Of a stretch of 11,767 nt of DNA, positions 1 to 7,822 are shown one piece after another (the first letter of the stretch is position 1; every line of letters begins with the position of its first letter). The stretch is from an uncultured Bacteroidales bacterium (GTDB lineage Bacteria > Bacteroidota > Bacteroidia > Bacteroidales > Paludibacteraceae). A model generated the notes under the pieces. That model did not search any database, was not told the origin of the DNA, and saw nothing but the letters and a program-made list of their open reading frames with translations. A program made the position numbers and the translations under genes. The stretch spans positions 1 through 11,767 of the forward strand of contig CALCGR010000080.1 in assembly GCA_937901025.1 (NCBI GenBank), written 5' to 3'.

Positions 1-604
1 GCACATCCCACGTATCCTTGCCGAGCACGCCGCGAGGGCAGGCCTCTATACAACGCATACAAGCTTCACATTTTTGGGGTAGGGGGGTAGGGGGGTAGAG
101 GGGTAGGGTGATATTGAGACATAACTCGCCGAGGTGGATGAGGGAGCCGAGGGTAGGGTGGATGAAGGTGTGGTTCTTGCCGATGAATCCTAAGCCGGCT
201 TGTTGTGCCCAGCGGCGTTCAAGGAACGGAGCGGAGTCGCAAAAGATATGTTGGTAGTCGGACGAGACGATGTCGGGTCCGGCGATTTCTTTGAGTTGTG
301 CCTCGAGGGCATAGAGTTTCGACTTCATCGTGCGGTGGTAGTCGCGTCCCGAATGGGCAAAGGTGAGGACGCCGACGAGGACGGTTTGGGTACCCGGAAC
401 GAGGACGCGCGGGTCGTACCGCTTCTCGCGGTTGAGGGTAAGGTACCAGAGTTTATCTTGGTCGGGTTGTGTTTTCAATCCACAATCCACCATCCACTGC
501 TCCATAAATGCGGCATCATCCTCGAGGCGGGTAGCCGGTGCGACCCCGACGTCGTCGAGTCCGACGGCGAAAGCGGCTTGTCGTATGGCCTCAAGGGTGA
601 GCAT
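1..604 (-). CDS. queG: Epoxyqueuosine reductase QueG, partial (C-terminus beyond window)
   Basis: Catalyses the last step of queuosine synthesis, reducing epoxyqueuosine to queuosine in tRNA with cobalamin and two [4Fe-4S] clusters in the cytoplasm (family knowledge). The first 201 residues are visible. A RYDPRVLVPG stretch is followed by CDSAP, whose Asp (about D123) matches the conserved catalytic Asp of the family, and then by AGLGFIGKN. Next comes a ferredoxin-type cluster motif C-x2-C-x2-C-x3-C-P, with C179, C182, C185 and C189. Full-length QueG has roughly 310-380 residues, so about the last 40% (second cluster motif and C-terminal repeats) is missing only because the window ends. The ATG at 604 lies one base after the stop of the upstream MarC-family gene (TGA-T-ATG), which suggests translational coupling. 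An 8-bp tandem repeat falls in the linker just before the first cluster. Confidence 0.92.
   Translation of the reverse strand, partial: MLTLEAIRQAAFAVGLDDVGVAPATRLEDDAAFMEQWMVDCGLKTQPDQDKLWYLTLNREKRYDPRVLVPGTQTVLVGVLTFAHSGRDYHRTMKSKLYALEAQLKEIAGPDIVSSDYQHIFCDSAPFLERRWAQQAGLGFIGKNHTFIHPTLGSLIHLGELCLNITLPLYPPTPLPQKCEACMRCIEACPRGVLGKDTWDV
76..107. repeat. 8-bp G-rich tandem repeat inside queG (4 units)
   Basis: Four adjacent 8-base units read GGGGTAGG, GGGGTAGG, GGGGTAGA, GGGGTAGG on the plus strand. They give five G-runs of 3-6 bases separated by 2-4 bases, a good G-quadruplex candidate on the queG template strand. In the protein the tract codes for a Pro/Leu-rich linker between the LGELCLNIT segment and the first Cys cluster. 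The linker has a normal length for QueG, so the present copy number keeps the frame. Because 8 is not a multiple of 3, gain or loss of one unit would frameshift queG. Confidence 0.9.
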
Positions 605-605
605 A

Positions 606-1214
606 TCAGAAGATGAAGGCAAGATTGCCGAACATCAGTTTACAAGCAATGGCGAGCACGATGATACCGAAGAACTTACGGATGATATAGAGTGCGGTTT
701 GTCCCAGGTATTGGGTGAGCCAGTGGGTACCCTTAAGCACGCCATAGAGGACGGTGGTGCTGACAAAGACGGCGATGATGAGGTTCGTGGTGTTATACTC
801 GGCAGTGATGGAGAGAAGAGCCGTGAAGGCACCGGGTCCGGCATACATCGGGAAGGCGAGCGGTACGATAGAGCCGTCGCCGGTCAGGCCGTCGGTTTTA
901 AAGATGGTGATATCGAGGATCATCTCGAGCGCCATAAGGAAGATGATGAAGCCGCCGGCTACCGCGAAGTATTCGATTTGGACGTTAAAGAGTTTAAGGA
1001 TGAGTTCGCCCAAGAGCAGGAAGGCGATCATGATGACAAAGGAGGCAATGCAGACACGTTCGCAATGGATTTTGGCGCCCTTTTGCTCCATCGAGATGGT
1101 AACGGGGATATTGCCGAAGGGGTCCACGATAGCGATCAAGAAGATGAAGGCACTAATCACTTGCCAAATATCAAAAGAGCCCCACGAGAGAAAATAATTT
1201 ACGATCGGTTCCAT
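606..1214 (-). CDS. MarC family (UPF0056) integral membrane protein
   Basis: Polytopic inner-membrane protein of the MarC/UPF0056 family. The biochemical role of the family is not settled, and the old link to multiple antibiotic resistance in E. coli MarC was not upheld. At 202 residues it is close to E. coli MarC (221), with about six hydrophobic segments. The family signature DPFGNIP is at about residues 31-37, and VPLAFPMYAGPGAFTALL at about 117-134. The ATG at 1214 is chosen because a longer reading from a TTG at 1241 would place its start inside the -7 promoter element. The gene is first in a two-gene unit with queG, one base downstream. I infer operon membership, not a shared function. 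Confidence 0.9.
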   Translation of the reverse strand: MEPIVNYFLSWGSFDIWQVISAFIFLIAIVDPFGNIPVTISMEQKGAKIHCERVCIASFVIMIAFLLLGELILKLFNVQIEYFAVAGGFIIFLMALEMILDITIFKTDGLTGDGSIVPLAFPMYAGPGAFTALLSITAEYNTTNLIIAVFVSTTVLYGVLKGTHWLTQYLGQTALYIIRKFFGIIVLAIACKLMFGNLAFIF

Positions 1215-1238
1215 AGGATAGATGTTTAAAATTTGTTG

Positions 1239-1270
1239 CAAAAGTACATAAAATTTACGATATTTGCAAA
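1239..1270 (-). promoter_or_regulatory. Bacteroidetes-type promoter for the marC-like gene and queG
   Basis: Read on the minus strand, TTTG (1270-1267) is followed after 20 bases by TACTTTTG (1246-1239). This matches the Bacteroidetes sigma-ABfr pattern TTTG / TAnnTTTG. Transcription should start around 1230-1235, giving a leader of about 20 bases before the ATG at 1214. The -33 TTTG is the left half of a palindrome shared with the divergent efp promoter. Confidence 0.8.
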
Positions 1271-1280
1271 TAAATTTGCA
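1265..1280. promoter_or_regulatory. Palindrome TGCAAAT-AA-ATTTGCA between divergent promoters
   Basis: Perfect 7-base inverted repeat with a 2-base spacer. The left arm contains the -33 element of the leftward promoter and the right arm that of the rightward efp promoter. The arms recur with a 3-base spacer at 9535-9551. It could be an operator or simply two back-to-back TTTGCA-type promoter elements. The symmetry is seen directly; any protein binding is inference. Confidence 0.6.
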
Positions 1281-1306
1281 TAATTCAATAAAATTTTGTA
1301 CCTTTG
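1275..1306 (+). promoter_or_regulatory. Bacteroidetes-type promoter for efp and following genes
   Basis: TTTG at 1275-1278 and TACCTTTG at 1299-1306 are separated by 20 bases, matching the Bacteroidetes consensus. The expected start is near 1310-1314, giving an A-rich leader of about 30 bases before the efp ATG at 1343. It is the only clear promoter upstream of the 1343-9514 gene series. Confidence 0.82.
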
Positions 1307-1342
1307 CACCCGAAAATGATATAAAAACATAAATATACAGTT

Positions 1343-1906
1343 ATGATTAATTCCCAAGACATTAAAAACGGCGTATGTATCCGCATGGATGGCCGTTTGT
1401 ATTTCGTGATTGAGTTTTTGCATGTCAAACCCGGTAAGGGCAATACGATCATGCGAGTTAAGTTTAAAGATGTAGTAGACGGTCGCGTGCTGGAGCGTCG
1501 CTTCAATATCGGTGAGAAATTGGAGGATGTCCGCGTAGAGCGTCGTCCGTATCAGTTCCTGTATCAGGAGGGTGAGGATTACATCTTCATGAACCAGGAG
1601 ACCTACGAGCAAGTGCCCATTGGTCACGATTTGATTACGGGTGTAGATTTCCTGAAGGAAGGCTTTGTATGCGACGTAGTGAGCGATGCTTCGACGGACA
1701 CGATCCTGTTTGCCGAGTTGCCCACGAAGGTAGAGTTGGCTATTGCTTATACGGAACCCGGTTTGAAGGGGGATACGGCTACCAACACCTTAAAGCCGGC
1801 GAAGTTGGAGACGGGTGCGGAGATTCGCGTTCCGTTGTTCATCAACGAAGGTGAGATTATTCGCGTTGACACACGCGATGGTAGTTATTGTGAGCGCGTT
1901 CGTTAA
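1343..1906 (+). CDS. efp: Translation elongation factor P
   Basis: EF-P binds between the P and E sites of the ribosome and relieves stalling at polyproline stretches (family knowledge). At 187 residues it has the standard length: a KOW-like N-terminal domain (about 1-64) and two OB-fold domains (about 65-128 and 129-187). The domain I loop that contacts the peptidyl-transferase centre reads VKPGKGNT, with K32 at the tip. That position is lysylated in E. coli and modified differently in other bacteria; the modification here cannot be read from the window. The C-terminus (GEIIRVDTRDGSYCERVR) is typical. The A-rich leader lacks a clear Shine-Dalgarno, as is usual in Bacteroidetes. The 3' end overlaps the next gene by about 29 bases in another frame. 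Confidence 0.97.
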   Translation: MINSQDIKNGVCIRMDGRLYFVIEFLHVKPGKGNTIMRVKFKDVVDGRVLERRFNIGEKLEDVRVERRPYQFLYQEGEDYIFMNQETYEQVPIGHDLITGVDFLKEGFVCDVVSDASTDTILFAELPTKVELAIAYTEPGLKGDTATNTLKPAKLETGAEIRVPLFINEGEIIRVDTRDGSYCERVR

Positions 1907-3266
1907 AAATTACCTTCCGTACTATAAACGGAATTTGAAGATTGCCTTTCCAGTGATGCTGACCCAATTGGGCGCATCACTGGTTGGGTTATTTGATACC
2001 ATTATGGTAGGGCATTACGCAACCGCTGACTTAGCGGCTGTGTCGTTTAGTAATGCGATTTTCTTTACCGTAATGGTTTTTGCGATGGGGGTGTTGATGG
2101 GGCTGACGCCGCTGGTAGGGTATGAAGTGGGGAAGATGGGAGGATCGGGAAATGAGGAAAAAGGATTGAGGAAGATTGGGAACCTGTTTTACAACGGGGT
2201 TGTGGTAGCGGCGGAGTTGAGCGTGGTGATGTGTTTGGTGTTGGGGAGTATCTATCCGATTTTAGATAAGTTTGGTCAGGATCCCGAAGTGATTGAAGCG
2301 GCCAAGGGATATTACTTATTGATTACGATATCGATTGTGCCGTTTCTGTTTTTCTGCTTGCAGAAGCAGTTCTTGGAGGGCTTAGGGAATACGTGGGTAG
2401 CGATGCTCATTACGTTGGTAATGAACCTCCTGAATATCTTCCTTAATTGGGTGTTTATTTTCGGTCATTTCGGTTTAGAGCCGATGGGTGCCACCGGAGC
2501 GGGATTAGCGACGCTGGTTTCGCGGCTGTTGATGCCGATTTGTTTCTTTGTGGTGATTGCGTGTCATCGTCAGTGGAAGGAATATCTGAAGGGCAATAGG
2601 ATCAATAAGAAGGTGATGTTCCACCTCATTAAGATTGGTACGCCCATCGGGTTGCAGACGTTCTTGGAGACGTTTACGTTTACGATCTCGTTTGTGCTGA
2701 TAGGGTGGATCAGTAAGGAGGCTCTGGGTGCGCACCAGATTGCTAATCAGATTGCGGATTTGACGTTTATGTTAGCGATAGGCATCGGTGCGGCAACGAC
2801 GATTAGGGTGAGTCATCAGTTAGGTCAGGGAGACCTGGAGGCGGTACGGATGGCGAGCAATGCGAGTATCCATCTGTGCTTGATGATGAATACGATCGGG
2901 GCGACACTGATGATTGTGTTTAGGAACGTGATACCGGCCTTGTTTACGGAGGATGCGGAGGTGATATCGATTGCCTCGAAGCTTATTCTGTTTGCGGGGC
3001 TGTTCCAATATGCGGATGGAATGCAGACAGTAGGTGCGGCGATGTTGAGGGGATTGACGGATGTGAAGAAACCGATGAAGTATGCGTTTATTGCGTATAT
3101 CTTGATTGCATTGCCGATAGGGATTATCTGTACGTTCCCGTTGAAGATGGGAGCGATGGGAATGTGGATCGGGTTTATCGTCGGGCTGTCGCTGGCGGCG
3201 GTGTTCTTCCACGTACGTTTCCGCAGGCGGTTGCGTAAGTTAGAAACAAAATTTGCAAAGATATGA
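1878..3266 (+). CDS. MATE family efflux transporter
   Basis: Multidrug and toxin extrusion transporter of the inner membrane, expected to export cationic or other small compounds in exchange for Na+ or H+. The substrate is not predictable here. It has 462 residues, normal for the family, with about 12 hydrophobic segments in two homologous halves. The first half opens with KIAFPVMLTQLGASLVGLFD and TIMVGHY, the common MATE N-terminal pattern; the second with LIKIGTPIGLQTFLETF. The ATG at 1878 is the first start that leaves a normal N-terminus. A GTG at 1890 is an alternative. Both lie inside efp, so the genes overlap by 29 or 17 bases. The longer reading from 1815 would extend much further into efp and is unlikely. 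The stop overlaps the next ATG by four bases (ATGA). Confidence 0.93.
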   Translation: MVVIVSAFVKNYLPYYKRNLKIAFPVMLTQLGASLVGLFDTIMVGHYATADLAAVSFSNAIFFTVMVFAMGVLMGLTPLVGYEVGKMGGSGNEEKGLRKIGNLFYNGVVVAAELSVVMCLVLGSIYPILDKFGQDPEVIEAAKGYYLLITISIVPFLFFCLQKQFLEGLGNTWVAMLITLVMNLLNIFLNWVFIFGHFGLEPMGATGAGLATLVSRLLMPICFFVVIACHRQWKEYLKGNRINKKVMFHLIKIGTPIGLQTFLETFTFTISFVLIGWISKEALGAHQIANQIADLTFMLAIGIGAATTIRVSHQLGQGDLEAVRMASNASIHLCLMMNTIGATLMIVFRNVIPALFTEDAEVISIASKLILFAGLFQYADGMQTVGAAMLRGLTDVKKPMKYAFIAYILIALPIGIICTFPLKMGAMGMWIGFIVGLSLAAVFFHVRFRRRLRKLETKFAKI

Positions 3267-3949
3267 AAAACGTTATTAATGCCGTCATTTTGGCGGGAGG
3301 AATTGCCCTGGCGGGCTTGTTTGTGTTTGTAGGGATTCATCAGATGGTGGTGAAGGACCGCACGGTGATAGCGAAAGGGCTATCGACGCGGGATGTGCAA
3401 GCCAATCACGTGGTGTGGCCCCTCAATTTCGTATTAGAGGGAAATGACTTGGCCGCTTTACGTACGCGGGTGGCGGAGGCGAGTAAGACGATTACGAAGT
3501 TCTTGATAGAGAAGGGTTTTGAGGCCTCGGATATCTCGATAGGGAACAGTACGATTGAGGATCGCTGGGCGTACAGTTATGCGCAGCAGAAACCGGCGAA
3601 CCGGTATGCGGTGACCACGACGGTGGTGGTCTCAACGGACAAGGTAGAGTTGGTAATTAAGAGTCAGGGCAGTCAAGTGGAGCTATTGAGTAAGGGGCTA
3701 ATCGTGAATGTGAATGACTGGCAGGTGGATTATCAGTTTAATAAACTCAATGAACTCAAGCCGGTGATGGTGGAGGAAGCCACGGTCAATGCCCGTGCGG
3801 TAGCGCAGAAGTTTGCGGATGATGCGGGTTGTCAGTTAGGCTCGATCCGCAAGGCCAGTCAGGGTCAGTTTTCGATTGATGCGGATAGTTTTCAGCCGTG
3901 GATGAAGCATATCCGCGTGGTGACGACAATGGAATATTATTTACAATAA
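3263..3949 (+). CDS. SIMPL domain (DUF541/YggE-like) membrane-anchored protein
   Basis: 228-residue protein with one hydrophobic N-terminal segment (about residues 5-28), a signal anchor or uncleaved signal peptide, so the rest should be periplasmic. The body matches the SIMPL family: a repeated beta-alpha pattern beginning VIAKGLSTRDVQANHVVWPL, then RYAVTTTVVVSTDKVELV, then VEEATVNARAVAQKFADDAG near the C-terminus. E. coli YggE (246 residues) of this family is linked to oxidative-stress tolerance, but the molecular activity is unknown. The start overlaps the MATE stop by four bases, implying translational coupling and perhaps a shared envelope role. Confidence 0.85.
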   Translation: MKNVINAVILAGGIALAGLFVFVGIHQMVVKDRTVIAKGLSTRDVQANHVVWPLNFVLEGNDLAALRTRVAEASKTITKFLIEKGFEASDISIGNSTIEDRWAYSYAQQKPANRYAVTTTVVVSTDKVELVIKSQGSQVELLSKGLIVNVNDWQVDYQFNKLNELKPVMVEEATVNARAVAQKFADDAGCQLGSIRKASQGQFSIDADSFQPWMKHIRVVTTMEYYLQ

Positions 3950-3961
3950 AAAGATAAGATT

Positions 3962-4618
3962 ATGAAAAAATCGATTTTATTTTTGTTGATGGTTATCTTG
4001 ACGCTTCCTTTAGGGGCGCAAAAGATGTCTGATTACAAACGTATTCGCGAACAGAAACTCGCTCAAGCCGCTGAGGCAGAGAGGGAACGTGAAGAAGCAA
4101 AGGCGGCTGCCCGTGCACAACGATTACTGGAAGAGGCTGCGGCCGCTGAGGCTCGGGCTAAGATGGACTCGGCAGCCAAGCACGTCAATAACACGAAGGA
4201 AGCCTACCGGAATGCGGCTTTGGCAGAAGGGTATGTGGATTTAGGTTTACCCAGCGGTACCTTATGGAAACGGCAGAATGAAGAGGCCGGTCTGATGTCA
4301 TTATTAGATGCCAAGTACTCGAATTTCCTACCGGCGAAGAGTAAGTATGAGGAGCTTATTGAGTCTTGTACGTGGACATGGCGGGGTAATGGATATATGG
4401 TTACCGGTGCGAGTGGGGATTCCCTTTTCTTGCCGGCTTTAGGTGCGCGCGACTGTCAAGGAAAGATCATCGGAGAGGGCGTCAACGGAGAGTATTGGAC
4501 GTCGACGATGGAAGGGAAGCGTGTGTGGTATTTATTTTTTAATGAGAAAATGATTCGTCTTCTTCCGGGCGATTTATGCGGTCAGCGTTATGTACGTTAT
4601 CGCCAGAACTTTCAATGA
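3962..4618 (+). CDS. Secreted protein: coiled coil plus FISUMP-like domain
   Basis: 218 residues. A Sec signal peptide (about 1-19, ending LPLGA-Q) without a lipobox Cys indicates export, not a lipoprotein. Residues 23-80 are highly charged and Ala/Glu-rich, predicted to form a long helix or coiled coil. From residue 91 a domain of the Fibrobacter succinogenes major paralogous (FISUMP) type begins: VDLGLPSGTLWK, then FLPAKSKYEELIESCTWTW (usual pattern RLPT..EW.EL...C.W.W), SLFLPALGARD and GEYWTST. Its ending (GQRYVRYRQNF) deviates from the usual GFSVRPV-like close. The function of the family is unknown. The gene starts 12 bases after the SIMPL gene and its TGA overlaps a possible ATG of the LRR gene, so it is likely co-expressed with it. 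Confidence 0.8.
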   Translation: MKKSILFLLMVILTLPLGAQKMSDYKRIREQKLAQAAEAEREREEAKAAARAQRLLEEAAAAEARAKMDSAAKHVNNTKEAYRNAALAEGYVDLGLPSGTLWKRQNEEAGLMSLLDAKYSNFLPAKSKYEELIESCTWTWRGNGYMVTGASGDSLFLPALGARDCQGKIIGEGVNGEYWTSTMEGKRVWYLFFNEKMIRLLPGDLCGQRYVRYRQNFQ

Positions 4619-7600
4619 TTAAGCATATGAGAAAGATTCTTTTTACAACCCTATTGATGGGTATCAGTTTGTGCGCCTGGTGCGACGACACGATTGAATT
4701 TACACTCTTTGGCAAGCCGATGGGTACGCCGATGCAGGAGATGTTGGATGTCTTGCAAGCGCAGACGGATATCTCTTTAACCGCCACAACGAGTTCGACA
4801 AATCAGTATGCGGGGAAGGTCCGTCAGTATGGTCTTGATTGGACGACGATGACAGCCACGTTTGCTGAGGATCGTCTTTTTGTTGTGCAGTTGGCGCATA
4901 CGGCACAGAGCAAAGAGGAGCACAACGCTATCGTGCAACAAATAAAAGAGAAATACGGGTATTTGTTGGATGCCGTTGATAATGAATTCGTACGTTCGAT
5001 TTTCGGTAAATACCGGCCCTATGGTTTATGGGCCCGTTCCGACGGACACAATGTGATTATCTACTTGAATCATACCACGACGATGTTGTTGGCCTACCTG
5101 TGTTTGGATGTCTATACGGATATGGTGGCGGAGCAGGGCTTGACGGGTTACAACCCGGCCGTAGGGGTAGAGAGTTTTCCTGCCACGGATCTTATTTTTG
5201 ATATGGAAGGATTGGAATTCCGTTCGGGGAAGAAGGAGGTAGAGCAAAAAGCGGATGCGCTTTGGAAGCCCCAAGCGAAAGGCAATCATTTTGATACGTA
5301 TACCGACGCGGTAGTGGATGGTGCAAGGTATGACAAACTCACCTTGCGTTTTGAAGCATTGGATGATTCGCAGGCGCCGATGTTCGTGTCGGCGTTAGCT
5401 CAAAAACGTTTCGCTGCCAATCAAAAAGAGGAGGCCTTAGCCTTCTATGAGCAATTGCGCTCGCACTATAACCAATTATATACGCGCGAGACGTATCTGA
5501 ATAAGCCGACCGTCAAGGAGGCTTTGTACGGCGCTCCCGATCCGAGGGTGGCAAAAGCAACGAATCGTCCTATTCATATAGATTATGTAGAAAGCGAGGA
5601 GGAGGGGAAGACTTCTTATACCATTAGGTTAACCTATGCTCCGAGTGAAACGATTAATGTGCCCGCACGTCAATATCCGACGAAAGGGGCGGTATTTAAT
5701 ATAGAGAACACGCCGTGGTTTTATCGCATCACTTCGGATGACGAGCCCTTTGAGGCGGAGGTTATTCAATATTCGGGGGATATGCAATATATGGTTTCCC
5801 GCGTGAATGTACCCGCTTCCACGATGAATCCGGATAATGGTATTTCCTATGCCGTTGTAGGCATAGGCGATGAAGCGATGGATTTTGGTTATCCTACCAC
5901 CTCCGTCACTTTCCCCTCGACGTTGCGATATATAGGTAATAGAAACCATTTCGGAGAGCGGGTAAAATCCATCACTCTTCCTGCCTCGCTGACCCGTTTA
6001 GGAATAGGGTGTTTTTCTGAATGCGACAGTTTGCAGACGATTAAACTGGAGAATGGTAACCGACATTTCGTCATAGAAAACGGAGCGTTATATACGCGTA
6101 GTAAAGACACGCTCGTAGCCTACCCCACGGGAAAATCAGTATCCGGTTTGGCTATTTCCTCGTCAACGAAGGCCATTGCGCCCTATGTCTTTGCGAACGC
6201 ACAGGTTCGTTCTGTGACGATTCCGAGTTCGGTGAAGACGATTGGTGACTCGGCTTTCTATAACTGTAGGCAATTGACGTCGGTCGAGATGCCGAACAGT
6301 GTAACGGAGATTGGGGTATCGGCTTTCGAGGGCTGCTATCAGTTAGCGTCGATGCGTATTCCGGCGGGTCTGACCGAAATTAAGCGTCGTGCTTTTGCCA
6401 TGTGCGCGATGTCGTCCATTGATATTCCGAATCAGGTTCGTATTATTGGTGACGAGGCGTTTTCCGGGAACCAGGGGGCTACTTCTATCACGATACCGGC
6501 TTCGGTTGATTCGATAGGATTGTATGCCTTTGTCGGTATGTATTATTTGAATAACGTATATGTTAATTGGGCTCGTCCCGACCAACTCCCGCGCACCGCT
6601 CCTGATATCTTCGAGGGGCAGAAGATCCGTTCTGTAGCGGTTGAGTTACACACCCCGAAAGCGATGGAGGAGACCTATCGCAACAGTCCTGTATGGGAAG
6701 ATTTCGTGATTGGCGGTATTCCTCCCCACGCGAAGGTAGGCGACCAGTTTGAGGCGGAAGGAATCCCGTACGAAGTCATCTCTACCGAACCCCGCGAAGT
6801 GGCGGTGGCGCGGCAAGAGTATAGCGGCACTTCTTGCACGATTCCCGCTACGGTCAAGGACGCACGGGATACGTATACGGTGACGGCACTCGGGTCGGGG
6901 GCGTTCTATACTGCAGCAAAACTGACTTCGGTTTCGTTGCCCGCCACACTCCGAACGATAGACGAGAGGGCTTTTGTTTATTGTACGGAATTGCGTTCGA
7001 TTGCGTTGCCTAAGTCGGTGAATCATATTGGGAACTACGCTTTTGCCGGGTGCACGAATCTGGTGGACATCACCATCCCGTGGGGAAAAGGAGACAAGTT
7101 GCCTACCGTAGATGAGATGGCATTTGCGTCGATTGGTAAGGACCAGGGTCCTGCCGGGGTGGAGTTGCATATACCCAATGGAACGAAGGATTATTATCGG
7201 GACATCGCGCCGTGGAACGGGTTTAAGGTAGGCGGAGCGGTTCTGTTCCAACCCAAACCCGTAGAGGAGAAACAGGTGGAGGTAGTGGAAGTAACGAAAG
7301 TAGATACAGTTGCTTTCTTGAAGGCCTCCGGATGGGTTTTTGTAAGGGGTCAAAAGTTCACGGTGAATGGTATTCGTTACGAGGTGAACAGCGACCGCCT
7401 TCCGACGGTTAGGGTCATTGCCCGTAAGTTCTACAGTGATTCGGTGTATGTCATCCCGAGTCTGGTGACTAAGAATGACACCACGTATATGGTGACCGAG
7501 ATTGGTAAACTGGCTTTTGAGGCGAGTACGCATATTAAGAAGATGACGATTCCCTCTACCGTTACGACGCTGAGTATGGGAGCCTTTGAGGGATGCGAGA

Positions 7601-7812
7601 ACCTATTGGATATCTATGTGTCGTGGACCAAAAAAGCGGATATACCGTCGGGGGACAATATGTTCCAGCAGATGTTCCGCTCCTTAGGTAACTGGCAAGG
7701 GCCGAAGGCGGCTACCTTGCACGTTCCGCAGGGGACCAAAGCCCTTTACGAGCAGATGCCGCAATGGCAAGACTTCGGAACGATTGTAGAAGACATTGTT
7801 GTGAAAGAATAA
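4615..7812 (+). CDS. Large secreted BspA-type leucine-rich-repeat protein
   Basis: 1065 residues from the ATG at 4615, which overlaps the previous stop (ATGA). An ATG at 4627 (MRKILFTT) is an equally plausible start with the same signal peptide, cleaved near AWC-DD. Residues about 25-355 form an N-terminal region I do not recognise. The rest is three copies of a module: a beta-rich header (F..dGI.Y.V ... Y.VT.IG..AF), then BspA-type LRRs (V.IP.SV..IGd.AF..C..L), then a cap with W..... LP, VELHIP-type and Y...p.W.dF motifs. The modules start near residues 358, 705 and 902. The first carries most LRRs; the third has about one and a half. A Val/Glu/Lys linker (about 875-901) precedes the third. 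No type IX secretion C-terminal domain is visible, so final location (periplasm, surface or outside) is open. Related proteins act in adhesion and protein binding. Confidence 0.88.
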   Translation: MIKHMRKILFTTLLMGISLCAWCDDTIEFTLFGKPMGTPMQEMLDVLQAQTDISLTATTSSTNQYAGKVRQYGLDWTTMTATFAEDRLFVVQLAHTAQSKEEHNAIVQQIKEKYGYLLDAVDNEFVRSIFGKYRPYGLWARSDGHNVIIYLNHTTTMLLAYLCLDVYTDMVAEQGLTGYNPAVGVESFPATDLIFDMEGLEFRSGKKEVEQKADALWKPQAKGNHFDTYTDAVVDGARYDKLTLRFEALDDSQAPMFVSALAQKRFAANQKEEALAFYEQLRSHYNQLYTRETYLNKPTVKEALYGAPDPRVAKATNRPIHIDYVESEEEGKTSYTIRLTYAPSETINVPARQYPTKGAVFNIENTPWFYRITSDDEPFEAEVIQYSGDMQYMVSRVNVPASTMNPDNGISYAVVGIGDEAMDFGYPTTSVTFPSTLRYIGNRNHFGERVKSITLPASLTRLGIGCFSECDSLQTIKLENGNRHFVIENGALYTRSKDTLVAYPTGKSVSGLAISSSTKAIAPYVFANAQVRSVTIPSSVKTIGDSAFYNCRQLTSVEMPNSVTEIGVSAFEGCYQLASMRIPAGLTEIKRRAFAMCAMSSIDIPNQVRIIGDEAFSGNQGATSITIPASVDSIGLYAFVGMYYLNNVYVNWARPDQLPRTAPDIFEGQKIRSVAVELHTPKAMEETYRNSPVWEDFVIGGIPPHAKVGDQFEAEGIPYEVISTEPREVAVARQEYSGTSCTIPATVKDARDTYTVTALGSGAFYTAAKLTSVSLPATLRTIDERAFVYCTELRSIALPKSVNHIGNYAFAGCTNLVDITIPWGKGDKLPTVDEMAFASIGKDQGPAGVELHIPNGTKDYYRDIAPWNGFKVGGAVLFQPKPVEEKQVEVVEVTKVDTVAFLKASGWVFVRGQKFTVNGIRYEVNSDRLPTVRVIARKFYSDSVYVIPSLVTKNDTTYMVTEIGKLAFEASTHIKKMTIPSTVTTLSMGAFEGCENLLDIYVSWTKKADIPSGDNMFQQMFRSLGNWQGPKAATLHVPQGTKALYEQMPQWQDFGTIVEDIVVKE

Positions 7813-7822
7813 TCATTAAACT

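Noticed and set aside
363..1229. Long plus-strand open frame (288 codons) across queG and the marC-like gene
   Set aside because: It is antisense to two genes with clear family motifs, its predicted protein is acidic low-quality sequence with no recognisable domain, and no promoter precedes it.
1215..1241. N-terminal extension of the marC-like protein from a TTG at 1241
   Set aside because: The TTG lies within the -7 promoter element, so it would not be in the transcript; the ATG at 1214 gives a normal MarC N-terminus.
1316..1324. Two-codon upstream ORF (ATG ATA TAA) in the efp leader
   Set aside because: Too short to judge in such an A-rich leader and no attenuator structure accompanies it; most likely chance.
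1815..1877. Earlier MATE start at 1815
   Set aside because: It would overlap efp by more than 90 bases and add a stretch not resembling MATE N-termini; ATG 1878 or GTG 1890 fits better.
6646..7533. Minus-strand open frame of 295 codons inside the LRR gene
   Set aside because: Antisense to the LRR coding sequence; its Arg/His-rich translation is typical of a shadow frame and no promoter was seen.
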